From NCBI GenBank assembly GCA_965220415.1, contig OZ244829.1, forward strand, positions 496,001 to 560,000: 64,000 nt of DNA. The letters run 5' to 3'. The stretch is from JAJDTR01 sp965220415. GTDB lineage: Bacteria > Poribacteria > WGA-4E > JAJDTR01. The position numbers and the translations under genes were made by a program. The stretch's first letter is position 1; the number at the start of each line of letters is the position of its first letter. This document shows, piece after piece, positions 42,405 to 51,734 of this stretch. The notes beneath the pieces were generated by a model, which did no database searches, was not told the DNA's origin, and saw nothing but the letters and a program-made list of their open reading frames with translations.

Positions 42405-43595
42405 ATGACTACAGCCGAAATCAAAGAGATGGCAACGGAATATATCATGAACACCTACGGTGAGCGCGATTTGGCGTTTGTGCGTGGGGATGGTCCCTAT
42501 TTATGGGATGCGGATGGCAAGAAATATCTCGATTTTCTTGGCGGTCTGGCAGTCAACGGTTTGGGGCATTGTCATCCGAATGTCGTTGCCGCAATCCGTG
42601 AGCAAGCAAGTACGTTGCTACACGTTTCTAATCTATATTACATTGAGCCGCAGGCACAATTAGCGAAACTTCTCATTGACAATTCCGATTTGGATCAGTG
42701 TTTCTTCTGTAATAGCGGTGCGGAAGCGAACGAAGCGGCAATAAAACTGGCGAGAAAGTATGCAACGGATCAGGGCAAACCACACGCTTATGAAATCATT
42801 ACAATGGAGAATTCCTTTCATGGGCGCACAATGGCGACTATCACTGCGACTGCACAGACAAAATATCACAAGGGATTTGAACCAATGCTCTCCGGATTTA
42901 CCTATGTTCCGTTCGATGATTTGGAGGCAACGCAAGCTGCAGTCGACGAGAACACGTGCGCAATCCTAGTTGAAGCAATTCAGTCCGAGGGCGGTGTTAA
43001 TGTCCCGAGCGAGGACTACATTCAAGGGCTGCGTAGCATATGTGACGCACACGGTCTGCTTCTCATTCTTGATGAGGTTCAGACGGCAATGGGCCGCCTT
43101 GGAACGTTCTACGGATATCAGAGTTACGGTGTAGTGCCTGATGTCATAACAATGGCAAAATCTCTTGGCGGTGGCGTCCCGATTGGTGCCATGCTTGCCA
43201 AAAAGCATATAGCGGACAGTTTCGTCCCGGGCACCCATGCGGCGACGTTTGGAGGCAACCCCCTGGTCACAGCCGCCGCGTGTGCATCTATCCAGACAAT
43301 TTTTGACGAGAACCTCGCTGCAAATGCCATCGAAATGGGAAACTATCTGGCATACGAAATATCACAACTCAAAGACAAATTTCCAATTGAAGAAGTGCGA
43401 GGCAAGGGTTTATTGCGTGGATTGGTAATGTCTGTCGATGCTAAACCACTTGCCGCGAAATGCGCGGACAACGGTTTAATCACAATCTGTACCAATGATT
43501 ATGTAATCCGGTTTCTGCCTCCGCTCAATATCACGATTAGCCACGTCGACGAAGCTGTCGCGATTCTCAAGAAGTCAATGGCTGAGGTATTTTAG
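42405..43595 (+). CDS. argD: Acetylornithine / succinylornithine aminotransferase
   Basis: Class III PLP aminotransferase of arginine biosynthesis, converting N-acetylglutamate semialdehyde to N-acetylornithine. 396 residues. Motifs: YLDFLGGLAVNGLGHCHP, FFCNSGAEANEAAIKLAR, MENSFHGRTMATITATAQ, the PLP-contacting LLILDEVQTAMGRLGTFYG, the Schiff-base Lys in ITMAKSLGGGVPIGA, and THAATFGGNPLVTAAA. GAAGGAGATTTAAAGCAC precedes the ATG. Relatives also act on succinyl-diaminopimelate. No other arg gene is adjacent. Confidence 0.93.
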   Translation: MTTAEIKEMATEYIMNTYGERDLAFVRGDGPYLWDADGKKYLDFLGGLAVNGLGHCHPNVVAAIREQASTLLHVSNLYYIEPQAQLAKLLIDNSDLDQCFFCNSGAEANEAAIKLARKYATDQGKPHAYEIITMENSFHGRTMATITATAQTKYHKGFEPMLSGFTYVPFDDLEATQAAVDENTCAILVEAIQSEGGVNVPSEDYIQGLRSICDAHGLLLILDEVQTAMGRLGTFYGYQSYGVVPDVITMAKSLGGGVPIGAMLAKKHIADSFVPGTHAATFGGNPLVTAAACASIQTIFDENLAANAIEMGNYLAYEISQLKDKFPIEEVRGKGLLRGLVMSVDAKPLAAKCADNGLITICTNDYVIRFLPPLNITISHVDEAVAILKKSMAEVF

Positions 43596-43622
43596 CATGT
43601 GGACCTAGGTTGGAGTAAAAAG

Positions 43623-44477
43623 ATGAATCATACGGCATCACGGATCGTCTTTCATGTTTCACGTTCCAGTAACTGTGTTGTGATAATTATTCTTTTTATT
43701 TCAACTTTGGTTGGTTGTGGTAGTAAAACGGTCAAATTATCTCCTGCTGACAGAGAGTTGTTGAATCCTATCCTCACCCGTCTTCAATTAAACTATGATC
43801 TCACATCAACGGTACGCATCCTACAGATGATTGTGACCATTGAAGACAAGGACAATAAGGAGGAGCTTCGAGAATCACTTTGGTATAAGCGTTCATTGGA
43901 AGATGGCGATTTTCTCCACATACAAGCGCTGGGTCCATTGAACGAACCACGAGTGATTGCCATTGCTGCCCGAGACCACCTTCTGCTCTACTTCGCCAAT
44001 GAGCAGGAAGCAATATTTGAACGCCTGGAGGATGGCGTGTTAAGGGAGGTTTTCGGTATGGATTTAAGAATCTCGGACGTTCGCAGTGCCATTTTTGCAA
44101 ATCCCTTCCTTGATGGACGTACAAACGAATTGGTGTTGGCGTCCTCTGGTGGCAAGTTTGTGGTGAAACGCCCCGGAGTCAAAACCGAAAACTTGGAAGA
44201 GATTACCATCCTGGTACGAGATGGCGAACCGGTTGTTAGCCATTGGCAGATCCAAGATCAGAATAAGGGTATTATTCAAAAAGTCGAATTTTCCGATTAT
44301 CGTGATGTTGGCGGAGTACCCCGCCCTCACCGTGTTGAGATTGAACGCCCACTAGAACGCACGCGCGTCGTATTGAAGATTATCAAGCCAGAAATAAACG
44401 TTGAGATTAATGACAGCAAATTTGACTTCGAGCCGTTTCTCACTGAATCTACAACGATGCGGACGATCGCGAAGTAA
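43623..44477 (+). CDS. Predicted lipoprotein, LolA/LolB-like fold (uncertain)
   Basis: 284 residues. An N-terminal hydrophobic segment (VVIIILFISTLVGCGSK) ends in a lipobox LVGC, so it is a membrane-anchored lipoprotein. The body is beta-rich with lines such as GDFLHIQALGPLNEPRVIAI and GGVPRPHRVEIERP. The latter resembles the GVxxPxxIxI pattern of LolA/LolB-like or DUF4292-type outer-membrane proteins; this family link is a guess. The ATG at 43623 has GGTTGGAG before it; an upstream GTG at 43599 is in frame but less likely. It lies between argD and ispE. Confidence 0.65.
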   Translation: MNHTASRIVFHVSRSSNCVVIIILFISTLVGCGSKTVKLSPADRELLNPILTRLQLNYDLTSTVRILQMIVTIEDKDNKEELRESLWYKRSLEDGDFLHIQALGPLNEPRVIAIAARDHLLLYFANEQEAIFERLEDGVLREVFGMDLRISDVRSAIFANPFLDGRTNELVLASSGGKFVVKRPGVKTENLEEITILVRDGEPVVSHWQIQDQNKGIIQKVEFSDYRDVGGVPRPHRVEIERPLERTRVVLKIIKPEINVEINDSKFDFEPFLTESTTMRTIAK

Positions 44478-44544
44478 CGGCGTAAGTTGAAGATATTTTC
44501 TTGTCGGCCTTCCCCACTAGCCAACGCAGCATTTCCCCACCACC

Positions 44545-45426
44545 ATGGCAAAATCATTGCTCATTCATGCCCGCGCGAAGATCAACCTCTATCTCAATGT
44601 TACTGGTAAGCGCCCTGATGGTTATCATAATCTCCAAACGGTATTTCACTCAATTCAACTTCACGACGATGTCATTCTCCGACCACTTGCCAAACAGGAA
44701 ATTTTAATTCGGTGCGACCACCCATTGGTACCGTGTGACACGCGAAATTTGGCGTATCAAGCTGCCCAACTGCTGATGAATCATATCGGCATCGCGAGCG
44801 GCGTCGAAATCTCAATCAAGAAGCGGATACCGGTGGCTGGGGGACTTGCGGGCGGCAGCGCAGATGCTGCAGCCGTTCTATGGGGCATGAATCAGCTGTT
44901 TGAATTCGGATTAACCCATACCGACTTAATGTGCTTGGGTCTGCAACTCGGCGCGGATGTTCCGTTTTGTCTACTCGGCGGAGCTGCACTTGGCCGCGGA
45001 GTTGGAGAGATTCTTACCCCTTTACCCCCGCTAAAGGATGCTTACATGCTGTTGGCAAACCCGGGGATTGAGGTTAGAACAAGTTGGGTGTTCCAACATC
45101 TCCATTTTGCGTTGACTAACACATCCGCAGATGATATAATTCTACGCGGTTGCCTTGAGAATGGGGACCGGCGTGGTGTGGCTGAAAATATGTACAATTG
45201 CTTGGAAGTTCCGGTATTTCTGAAATTTCCCGATGTCGAATCGCTCAAGTGTGAATTGGCGGGTTGCCACGGAAGCTATGGAGCGTTAATGTCGGGTAGC
45301 GGTGCAACGGTATTCTCTATCATGCGGGATGCCGCGAGCGCTCGCCAAGCTGCATCTAGATTTTGCGATAGATTGACATTCTGTACGGCAACAGTCACGA
45401 GCGGTGCTGGCTTGTCTACGGCTTAA
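44545..45426 (+). CDS. ispE: 4-diphosphocytidyl-2-C-methyl-D-erythritol kinase
   Basis: GHMP kinase of the MEP isoprenoid pathway, phosphorylating the 2-OH of CDP-methylerythritol. 293 residues. HARAKINLYLNVTGKRPDGYH is the family start; the ATP-binding loop PVAGGLAGGSADAAAVL is complete; LGADVPFCLLGGAALGRGVGE and SGSGATVFSI also match. The stop codon is immediately followed by a tRNA-Gln gene with no spacer. Confidence 0.95.
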   Translation: MAKSLLIHARAKINLYLNVTGKRPDGYHNLQTVFHSIQLHDDVILRPLAKQEILIRCDHPLVPCDTRNLAYQAAQLLMNHIGIASGVEISIKKRIPVAGGLAGGSADAAAVLWGMNQLFEFGLTHTDLMCLGLQLGADVPFCLLGGAALGRGVGEILTPLPPLKDAYMLLANPGIEVRTSWVFQHLHFALTNTSADDIILRGCLENGDRRGVAENMYNCLEVPVFLKFPDVESLKCELAGCHGSYGALMSGSGATVFSIMRDAASARQAASRFCDRLTFCTATVTSGAGLSTA

Positions 45427-45498
45427 TGGGCGGTCGCCAAGTGGTAAGGCACGGGTCTTTGGAACCCGCATTCGTAGGTTCGAGTCCTACCCGCCCAG
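45427..45498 (+). tRNA. tRNA-Gln (anticodon TTG)
   Basis: 72 bases fold as a cloverleaf: acceptor stem TGGGCGG pairs with CCGCCCA, the anticodon arm is CGGGT-CTTTGGA-ACCCG with anticodon TTG (decodes CAA), and the T arm is GTAGG-TTCGAGT-CCTAC. The discriminator is G; CCA is not encoded. It starts on the base right after the ispE stop codon, so it is probably cut out of a longer transcript that also carries ispE. The ispE, tRNA-Gln, rplY, pth order is known from other bacteria. Confidence 0.93.
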
Positions 45499-45705
45499 CA
45501 CTTCATGGGAAGTCCGTCATTATAAGGACTGGCTAATCCGGTCTCGATCCCACCTTTGATGGATGTATCATTTCTAGAGTTGGTACCATCATCACAATCA
45601 AGAACACTTACATCTTTCGCTGACAATGCACCGATGATGTGTGCGAGACAGAGGCATTTTAGCTACTCTTGATTTTTATAAAAAAAGCGACTGGGAGCAA
45701 AATAC

Positions 45706-46377
45706 ATGCAACAGGTAAGACTAGAAGTTGAAAAGCGGAGTACTTTTGGAAAGGGAAATGCTCGTGCGCTTCGCCGTGGAGGTTCGATCCCGGCTGTGCT
45801 ATATGGGCGCCGCGAAGACGTGGTTCCACTTCGGATTGATGAACATGTTTTCCGTACATTTCTTCGGAAAAACAGCGAAAATGTGCTTATCGACTTGGAC
45901 ATAAAGGGACACGGTACCGAGACAGCTATGATTCGAGAGATTCAGCAACATCCCGTAAGTAAGCGAACCTTGCTACACGCGGATTTCGTGCGCGTGTCTT
46001 TGGATGAACCGGTAACTGCGGCAATTCCTATTGTTCTAAACGGTACGCCTATAGGTGTTCGAGAAAGTGATGGAGTACTGGAGTTTCCTCTCCGAGAACT
46101 GACAGTCCACTGTTTGCCTGCGCTCCTGCCCGATGAGATTCAAGTGGACGTAAACGAAATGGACGTGAATGAAATAATCCACGTTGGAGATTTGACCGTA
46201 GCTGAAGAGATTCAGGTATTGGATGATTCGCAAACTATGGTTACTGCCGTTAGCCCACCAAAGGTTGAGGAGGAAGTGACAGCCGAAGAAATGGAGGGCG
46301 AAGAAGCGCTAGAACCCGAACAGGAAGAGCCTGAACTGATTACCCGTAAACGTAGTGACGATGAAGATGACGAATGA
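45706..46377 (+). CDS. rplY: Large ribosomal subunit protein bL25 (Ctc type)
   Basis: Binds 5S rRNA in the large subunit. 223 residues: N-terminal L25 domain (EVEKRSTFGKGNARALRRGG, SIPAVLYGR), C-terminal TL5/Ctc beta domain (HADFVRVSLDEPVTAAIPIV, FPLRELTVHCLPALLPDEIQ), and a strongly acidic tail (EEEVTAEEMEGEEALEPEQE). The stop overlaps the following amidase start (ATGA). A ribose-phosphate pyrophosphokinase gene, often between tRNA-Gln and rplY in other bacteria, is absent here. Confidence 0.94.
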   Translation: MQQVRLEVEKRSTFGKGNARALRRGGSIPAVLYGRREDVVPLRIDEHVFRTFLRKNSENVLIDLDIKGHGTETAMIREIQQHPVSKRTLLHADFVRVSLDEPVTAAIPIVLNGTPIGVRESDGVLEFPLRELTVHCLPALLPDEIQVDVNEMDVNEIIHVGDLTVAEEIQVLDDSQTMVTAVSPPKVEEEVTAEEMEGEEALEPEQEEPELITRKRSDDEDDE

Positions 46378-47507
46378 AGCTGGGCAGACGTTGTTTATAC
46401 ATTACCATCGCTCTGTGGATGTCAGTTTCTCTTAGTTTCCCGCAATCCCCCTCGATTCGTTTTGTGGATCGTGGGGGAAAAATGCTCGCCCAGGTTGAAA
46501 CGGTCACCCGAGACGGGGTGCTATATTTGCCAGTTAATGCGTTGCGTCGAATCGTTGATTCCGACATGAGGAGGAAATACGACCTCACCGGCAAACTCAC
46601 CTTAGTTCTTAAACAGAAACGGATTGAACTGAAGCTAGGAACACCGTCCGCAACGGTAGCTGAACAGACAGAGCCAATATCACTCTCCCACCCGCCGTTG
46701 GTCATCAACCAGCGACCAATGCTCCCGATTACATTTTTTACGGAAGTACTTCCCATCATCTACAATCTTGAGGTCGCTTACAACCCTGAGCTTCAACGCG
46801 TGCGGATCGTGGAAACGAAGGATACACGTCCACGTGTGAGGCCGCTAGAAGGGTTTCTTGTTGTCGTTAACCCGGGACATGGAGGAACAGACAGAGGATA
46901 TCAGGGAAGTGATGGGATACTTGAGAAAGAAATAACACTAGCGATAGCTAAGCATGTTGAGACTTACTGCCAACAGAATGGAATTCGGGTTGTGCTCACA
47001 CGAGATGGGGATTATGAAAGACGTCCACTAGAACGAGTGCAAATTGCGAATCAAAGCGGAGGGCAACTTTTCCTGAGCTTACACTGCAATGCTTCTTATT
47101 CGGCTGAAGCGGAGGGCACTCACTTATACGTCAATAGTTCAATGTGGCATCGGCAATCGGACGATTCTGTCTCTTCTGCCGGTAGCGCAACCCGCGAAAG
47201 AAAAATTACGGCACTTTCCCAAGAGGATTTTCTCAATCAAAGTCTAGATTTTGCCTCCATTCTTCGGGAACAATTGAAAACTTCTACGGAAAACCGTACC
47301 CCATTGACCGAGATTCCGCTGACAACCTTGTCCGAGGTTTATATGCCTGCTCTTTTGATTGAACTTGGTTACTTATCGAATGCAGCCGATCTAGAAAAGC
47401 TTACAAACTTTGATAGCCAAGCAGCCATAGCGGAAAGCATTGGAGCAGCAATTGCGGAGTATCGAGCCTCGCTCAAAACCGGACAGATTTCCAACGATGG
47501 CGAATAA
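46374..47507 (+). CDS. N-acetylmuramoyl-L-alanine amidase (Amidase_3)
   Basis: Zinc peptidoglycan amidase that removes peptide stems. 377 residues. A signal segment (TIALWMSVSLSFP) is followed by a domain of about 120 residues with the appearance of a stalk/copper-amine-oxidase N-domain (PVNALRRIVD, PLVINQRPMLPITFFTEVLP). The catalytic domain has zinc ligands in VVNPGHGGTDRGYQ (His), ILEKEITLAIA (Glu) and LFLSLHCNAS (His), and a catalytic Glu in PALLIELGYLSN. It starts within the rplY stop and overlaps the GerMN gene by 11 bases, indicating translational coupling. Confidence 0.93.
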   Translation: MKLGRRCLYITIALWMSVSLSFPQSPSIRFVDRGGKMLAQVETVTRDGVLYLPVNALRRIVDSDMRRKYDLTGKLTLVLKQKRIELKLGTPSATVAEQTEPISLSHPPLVINQRPMLPITFFTEVLPIIYNLEVAYNPELQRVRIVETKDTRPRVRPLEGFLVVVNPGHGGTDRGYQGSDGILEKEITLAIAKHVETYCQQNGIRVVLTRDGDYERRPLERVQIANQSGGQLFLSLHCNASYSAEAEGTHLYVNSSMWHRQSDDSVSSAGSATRERKITALSQEDFLNQSLDFASILREQLKTSTENRTPLTEIPLTTLSEVYMPALLIELGYLSNAADLEKLTNFDSQAAIAESIGAAIAEYRASLKTGQISNDGE

Positions 47508-48120
47508 TTTGAAACGAGGAAAATTAAAATTATTACTTTTCGGTATTGTCGGGGTTGTTGTCGCTTTTGCTCTAGTCTTTGCATTTTTCTTTTTTGATCG
47601 TGCGGAAGTCTTACCGCCTCAACCACCGCTGCCACCTGCTGCGAGCTCTCCGAATACCTCCCCACCTCTCCAACATATCAGGCTCTTTTTTTTCCAACCG
47701 GAATCGCTTGAGCTCGTTGACTTCCCACACGAGTTGCGCTTATCTAACGACAAACCTGAGCGTCTTAAACAAATTATCAATGCGCTCCTTGAAGCGTCTC
47801 CACCTACCGTGACCAACGCTATCCCCAAAGGAACGCTGCTATACGAGGTGTATCTTGACGAGCAATTTACCGCATACTTGGATTTCTCGGGCGCCTTAAG
47901 CGCCGCACATATCGGTGGCACCACGGCAGAATTGTTGACTGTTCAAGCGATCCTAAAAACAGTCCAATCAAATTTTGGCGGCGATATACAGAATGTACAA
48001 CTACTCATTGAAGGTCAAGAAGTTGATACGATTGCTGGCCACGTCGACATCTCAAGGCCTCTGTCATTAGCGGCAATTCCACAAGAGGAGCGGGAGCAAT
48101 CGAATAGTGAATTGCAGTGA
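47497..48120 (+). CDS. GerMN-domain membrane protein
   Basis: 207 residues. The ATG at 47497 overlaps the stop of the amidase gene. One membrane anchor near the N-terminus (LLLFGIVGVVVAFALVFAFF), a Pro-rich linker (VLPPQPPLPPAASSP), then a GerMN domain with RLFFFQPESLELV, LKQIINALLEASPP, GTLLYEVYLDEQFTAYLDFS and LLTVQAILKTVQSNFGGDIQ. GerMN proteins are often paired with amidases, as here, and are thought to be regulators or cofactors in cell-wall remodelling; that role is not demonstrated here. Confidence 0.88.
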   Translation: MANNLKRGKLKLLLFGIVGVVVAFALVFAFFFFDRAEVLPPQPPLPPAASSPNTSPPLQHIRLFFFQPESLELVDFPHELRLSNDKPERLKQIINALLEASPPTVTNAIPKGTLLYEVYLDEQFTAYLDFSGALSAAHIGGTTAELLTVQAILKTVQSNFGGDIQNVQLLIEGQEVDTIAGHVDISRPLSLAAIPQEEREQSNSELQ

Positions 48121-48177
48121 ATAGGAAATCCTGTTGTTGCTCGGCTGGATCAGCGAATCTCTGTAACCCATCAAATC

Positions 48178-48780
48178 ATGTTTCGATTGAAAAACAGAGT
48201 CATAGCTTGTAATCCGTGTAAATTGATTGTCGGTCTCGGGAACCCGGGGCGACGATACGAGATGACAAAGCACAATGTGGGATTTTGGCTCATTGACGAA
48301 ATTTTGCAGAGATGCGGAATTAAGAAGCTGAAAGGAATGTGCGGTGCACTCGCGGGCATGACGAATTGGGATGAGGACGGGCCAATGTACGCTAAACCAA
48401 CTACGTACATGAACAACAGTGGTGAGGCGGTTGCAGCGTTGGTTCGCAGATTCGACCTTTCATTATCCGATTTGTGCGTCGTATACGACGATCTCAACCT
48501 AGAAATTGGGGCGTTGCGGTTACGTAAGAAAGGTAGCGATGGCGGACACAACGGCATGAAGTCTATTATCCGCCACCTTGACACCGAAGAATTTCCCCGC
48601 TTGCGAATTGGCATTGGTTCGCCAACCCATAGCCAAACTGACTATGTGTTGAGTGAGTTTGATGAACCGGATAAACTCCAAATTGATCAAGTTGTCCAAC
48701 GCGCCGCGGACGCGGTCGAAGCGCTAATAGAGGATGGAATTCAGAATGCGATGAATCAATTTAACGGTAGAGTTGAGTGA
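48178..48780 (+). CDS. pth: Peptidyl-tRNA hydrolase
   Basis: Recycles peptidyl-tRNAs that drop off the ribosome. 200 residues. IVGLGNPGRRYEMTKHNVGF carries the Asn and the catalytic His; KPTTYMNNSGEAV and VVYDDLNLEIGALRLRKKGS carry the other conserved residues (Asn, Asp); GGHNGMKSIIRHL completes the site. All active-site residues are present. It follows the GerMN gene by 57 bases and likely ends the ispE-to-pth transcript. Confidence 0.95.
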   Translation: MFRLKNRVIACNPCKLIVGLGNPGRRYEMTKHNVGFWLIDEILQRCGIKKLKGMCGALAGMTNWDEDGPMYAKPTTYMNNSGEAVAALVRRFDLSLSDLCVVYDDLNLEIGALRLRKKGSDGGHNGMKSIIRHLDTEEFPRLRIGIGSPTHSQTDYVLSEFDEPDKLQIDQVVQRAADAVEALIEDGIQNAMNQFNGRVE

Positions 48781-48937
48781 CTGTCACGCACATGCGAGTG
48801 ACAAGGATGCACACAAACAACACGAATTGATATATTTTCGTAGCTCTTTTTTATAGGAAGATTGTAGGAACCGAAACAGTTGGTGACGAGACGAATGGAA
48901 AATTCCATTGGTTGCAGCACGCTTAGGAATCTGGACT

Positions 48938-50449
48938 ATGAAGCACACTGAATTTATTGTTATATGTCTCCTTGCCACATTGACGGGCTTGTCGTCGGGA
49001 GGCGCGGCAGAAGTGGATCCGGTAGAGGTAGAAAGAATGTTTCGCTTACCGCAAGATGATTGGCTGAATTTAGAACTCATGGGCACAAAAGCCGGTTACG
49101 GGCACATTTATATGGATAATGCGGTCTATGAAGGGGAACAGGTCCTACGAACACGCATTGACATGGTCATTGAAGTGAAACGAGGAGACTGGAATCTGCG
49201 CTTTGAGAACACCCGAATCTCATATATCGGGATGGATCTCGTCCCCCGTTACTTTACTTTGACCTCGAATGAAACAGGCGCTGAAAAAAGAGTTGAAGGA
49301 CGTGTTAAGGATGGAGTTGCCTACATAGAAACCACGCTTGCCGGAGAAGAAACACATTCAGAAAAACCGATTCCACCGGACGCTATTTTCGAGCAGACAA
49401 TCCCTTATCTCTTGCTCAAGGAGGGGATATCAGTAGGGGATGAGTATCAACTCCAGATTTTCAATCTCGACCTCCTCCAATCTGTGGACACGGGCGTAAA
49501 AGTCGTCCGCGAAGACCAAATTGATTATGAAGGAAATAGCGTACCTGTTTATGTGGTCGAATATACAATGGACATAATGGGAGGTCTAACGACTGTAGCA
49601 TGGATTAGTTCGGAAGGTCGGACCTACCGGACAGAAATCCCGTTGATGGGTTTCCTATTGGTTCTAACAAAGACCGATATGCAGACCGCGCTTGGAGAAG
49701 CGGGGCAAGTCGACGTGATTTTGAACACTAAGATTTACCCTCACGGGAAACGACCGAAAGCTGATTCGTCACGTCTGAAAGCCGTACTGCGATTGGGAAA
49801 AGGAATTTTGAAGGAGGCTGTGAAGACTGACCACCGACAGAACATAAGCAGTGCCGAGGATAGTCCGAATATCGGAATTTTGGAAATCAACGTTCCACCG
49901 GTTGACCTCTCGAATGCTACGTCGTTACCGCTCTCTTTGGACGAATCGCAAATTGAACTTGCGCAATTCCTTAAATCGAGTGTATATATTCAGGCAGACC
50001 ATCCGGCGATTCATGCGAAGGCAGATGAAATCTTGGACGGGGAAACCAACTCGTGGTACGCTGCTACAAAGCTGTGTCGCTGGGTTTACGAGAACGTTGC
50101 AGACAAAAACCTGCAAACAGGTTTCGGTTCTTCTGTACAAACGCTGAAGACCTTGGAAGGGGATTGTACGGAACATACAGTACTCTTCATTGCACTGGCA
50201 CGCTCGGTAGGTATCCCGGCGCGCATCTGTGCAGGAATCGTATTCCAACGAGATGCATTCTATTATCATTTCTGGCCCGAGGTCTACGCGGGTGAATGGA
50301 TAGCAATGGAACCAACACTCGGGCAACTCCAAGCCGATGCCAATCACATCCAGCTAGCAGGCAGTACGATAGAGTCCGACTCCATGCTGGAGTATGGTGA
50401 AGGAGTCCTACGGACTTTAAATCAGCTAGAGATAGAAGTGATTGAATGA
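48938..50449 (+). CDS. Transglutaminase-like domain protein (secreted)
   Basis: 503 residues. Signal peptide (TEFIVICLLATLTGLSSGG, cut before AEVDP). A beta-rich N-terminal region of about 350 residues is not assigned. The C-terminal transglutaminase core shows the catalytic Cys in LEGDCTEHTVLFIALARSVG, ARICAGIVF, and the His in YYHFWPEVYAG. The third residue, usually Asp in a DPT motif, is Glu here (AMEPTLGQ). Activity may therefore be weak or altered; many family members are cysteine proteases or non-catalytic. The start is the ATG at 48938; an ATG-like codon at 48908 would add 10 residues before the signal peptide. Confidence 0.85.
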   Translation: MKHTEFIVICLLATLTGLSSGGAAEVDPVEVERMFRLPQDDWLNLELMGTKAGYGHIYMDNAVYEGEQVLRTRIDMVIEVKRGDWNLRFENTRISYIGMDLVPRYFTLTSNETGAEKRVEGRVKDGVAYIETTLAGEETHSEKPIPPDAIFEQTIPYLLLKEGISVGDEYQLQIFNLDLLQSVDTGVKVVREDQIDYEGNSVPVYVVEYTMDIMGGLTTVAWISSEGRTYRTEIPLMGFLLVLTKTDMQTALGEAGQVDVILNTKIYPHGKRPKADSSRLKAVLRLGKGILKEAVKTDHRQNISSAEDSPNIGILEINVPPVDLSNATSLPLSLDESQIELAQFLKSSVYIQADHPAIHAKADEILDGETNSWYAATKLCRWVYENVADKNLQTGFGSSVQTLKTLEGDCTEHTVLFIALARSVGIPARICAGIVFQRDAFYYHFWPEVYAGEWIAMEPTLGQLQADANHIQLAGSTIESDSMLEYGEGVLRTLNQLEIEVIE

Positions 50450-50565
50450 GGAATTTCCATGATTCGACAACGAGTACCTATCAATATGCCACTCACAGAA
50501 ATACCGTTTTGATGGTGATGTATTGCACCAACGAATGATTCGATGTAACACTTAAGGGAACGTGG

Positions 50566-51657
50566 ATGCTTAAAGGATTATTCAAACGAAAAAGGGATGA
50601 TGAGGGGAAACATCCCATTCAGGAAGAGCTAGACGAGCATGTAGGTTCTTCTGTTAAATCGGACATAGAACAAACCCGTGGTGAATCAGATGACACTCGG
50701 CCTGCCGATCTAAACGATGCCCCCGTAAGGAAAACAGATTGGTTGAGTCGCCTCAAGGCCGGTTTGTCGAAAACGCGAAACAATCTCATGGGGCAAATCG
50801 AGAATTTGCTTCGCGTAGGTAGAAAGATTGACGAAGAACTACTGGAGGAGATAGAAGAGGTCTTGATTCAAGCCGATGTCGGCATTGATACGACGCTGTC
50901 TCTGATGGACAATGTTCGGGAGAGAGTGAAGTCTAGAGGACTGAGCGATTCAGCGGAGTTGGGAGATATCATTAAACAGGAGATTCTCAATATCCTTGGA
51001 GCCAACAAACCGCTGGATATCAATAGCGCTTCACCATACACGATTCTTGTGCTTGGCGTGAATGGAGCGGGCAAGACCACGACGATTGGCAAACTCGCAC
51101 ACCGCTTCAAGTCCGATGGAAATCGTGTCCTGATTGCGGCCGGTGATACCTTCCGTGCGGCTGCCGCAGATCAGCTCTCAATATGGTCTGACCGCGCTGG
51201 AGCTGACCTAATTCGTGGGAGTGATGGTTCAGATCCGGCATCAGTTGTTTTCGATGCGGTACAGGCTGCCAAGTCTCGTAACACGGATGTCCTGATTGCC
51301 GACACTGCCGGGCGCCTCCATACAAAAAGACCGTTGATGGACGAATTATCGAAGATTGGACGGGTAATGTCACGTGACCTCCCGGGGGCGCCCCACGAGG
51401 TGTTACTTGTGATTGACGGGACAGCAGGACAGAATGCCATTATGCAGGCGAAGGTTTTTAATGAGGCTGTGCCCGTGACCGGTGTGGCTGTCACGAAACT
51501 TGATGGTACCGCCAAAGGCGGCATTGTTATCGCGGTGAAAGGAGAAATCGGTGCTCCTGTGAAGTTGATTGGGATCGGTGAGAAATTGGACGATCTACAG
51601 GATTTTTCCGCAACAGAATTCGTGGACGCATTATTTTCGCGTGACGAATCTTCCTAG
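50566..51657 (+). CDS. ftsY: Signal recognition particle receptor FtsY
   Basis: GTPase that docks SRP-ribosome complexes at the membrane. 363 residues: a charged, acidic N-terminal region of ~60 residues, an NG domain with helical N part (LKAGLSKTRNNLMGQIENLL), and the G domain with G1 LGVNGAGKTTTIGKLAH, the insertion-box DTFRAAAADQL, G3 DTAGRLHTKRPLMDEL, G4 TKLDGTAKGG, and the closing GIGEKLDDLQDF. AAGGGAACGTGG precedes the ATG. Confidence 0.97.
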   Translation: MLKGLFKRKRDDEGKHPIQEELDEHVGSSVKSDIEQTRGESDDTRPADLNDAPVRKTDWLSRLKAGLSKTRNNLMGQIENLLRVGRKIDEELLEEIEEVLIQADVGIDTTLSLMDNVRERVKSRGLSDSAELGDIIKQEILNILGANKPLDINSASPYTILVLGVNGAGKTTTIGKLAHRFKSDGNRVLIAAGDTFRAAAADQLSIWSDRAGADLIRGSDGSDPASVVFDAVQAAKSRNTDVLIADTAGRLHTKRPLMDELSKIGRVMSRDLPGAPHEVLLVIDGTAGQNAIMQAKVFNEAVPVTGVAVTKLDGTAKGGIVIAVKGEIGAPVKLIGIGEKLDDLQDFSATEFVDALFSRDESS

Positions 51658-51734
51658 GAAGACTGAAGAGTAACTACAAATGCTTGACCGTGAAAGCACG
51701 AACAATCCTTATTACATGAAGGAATATTCTATCT

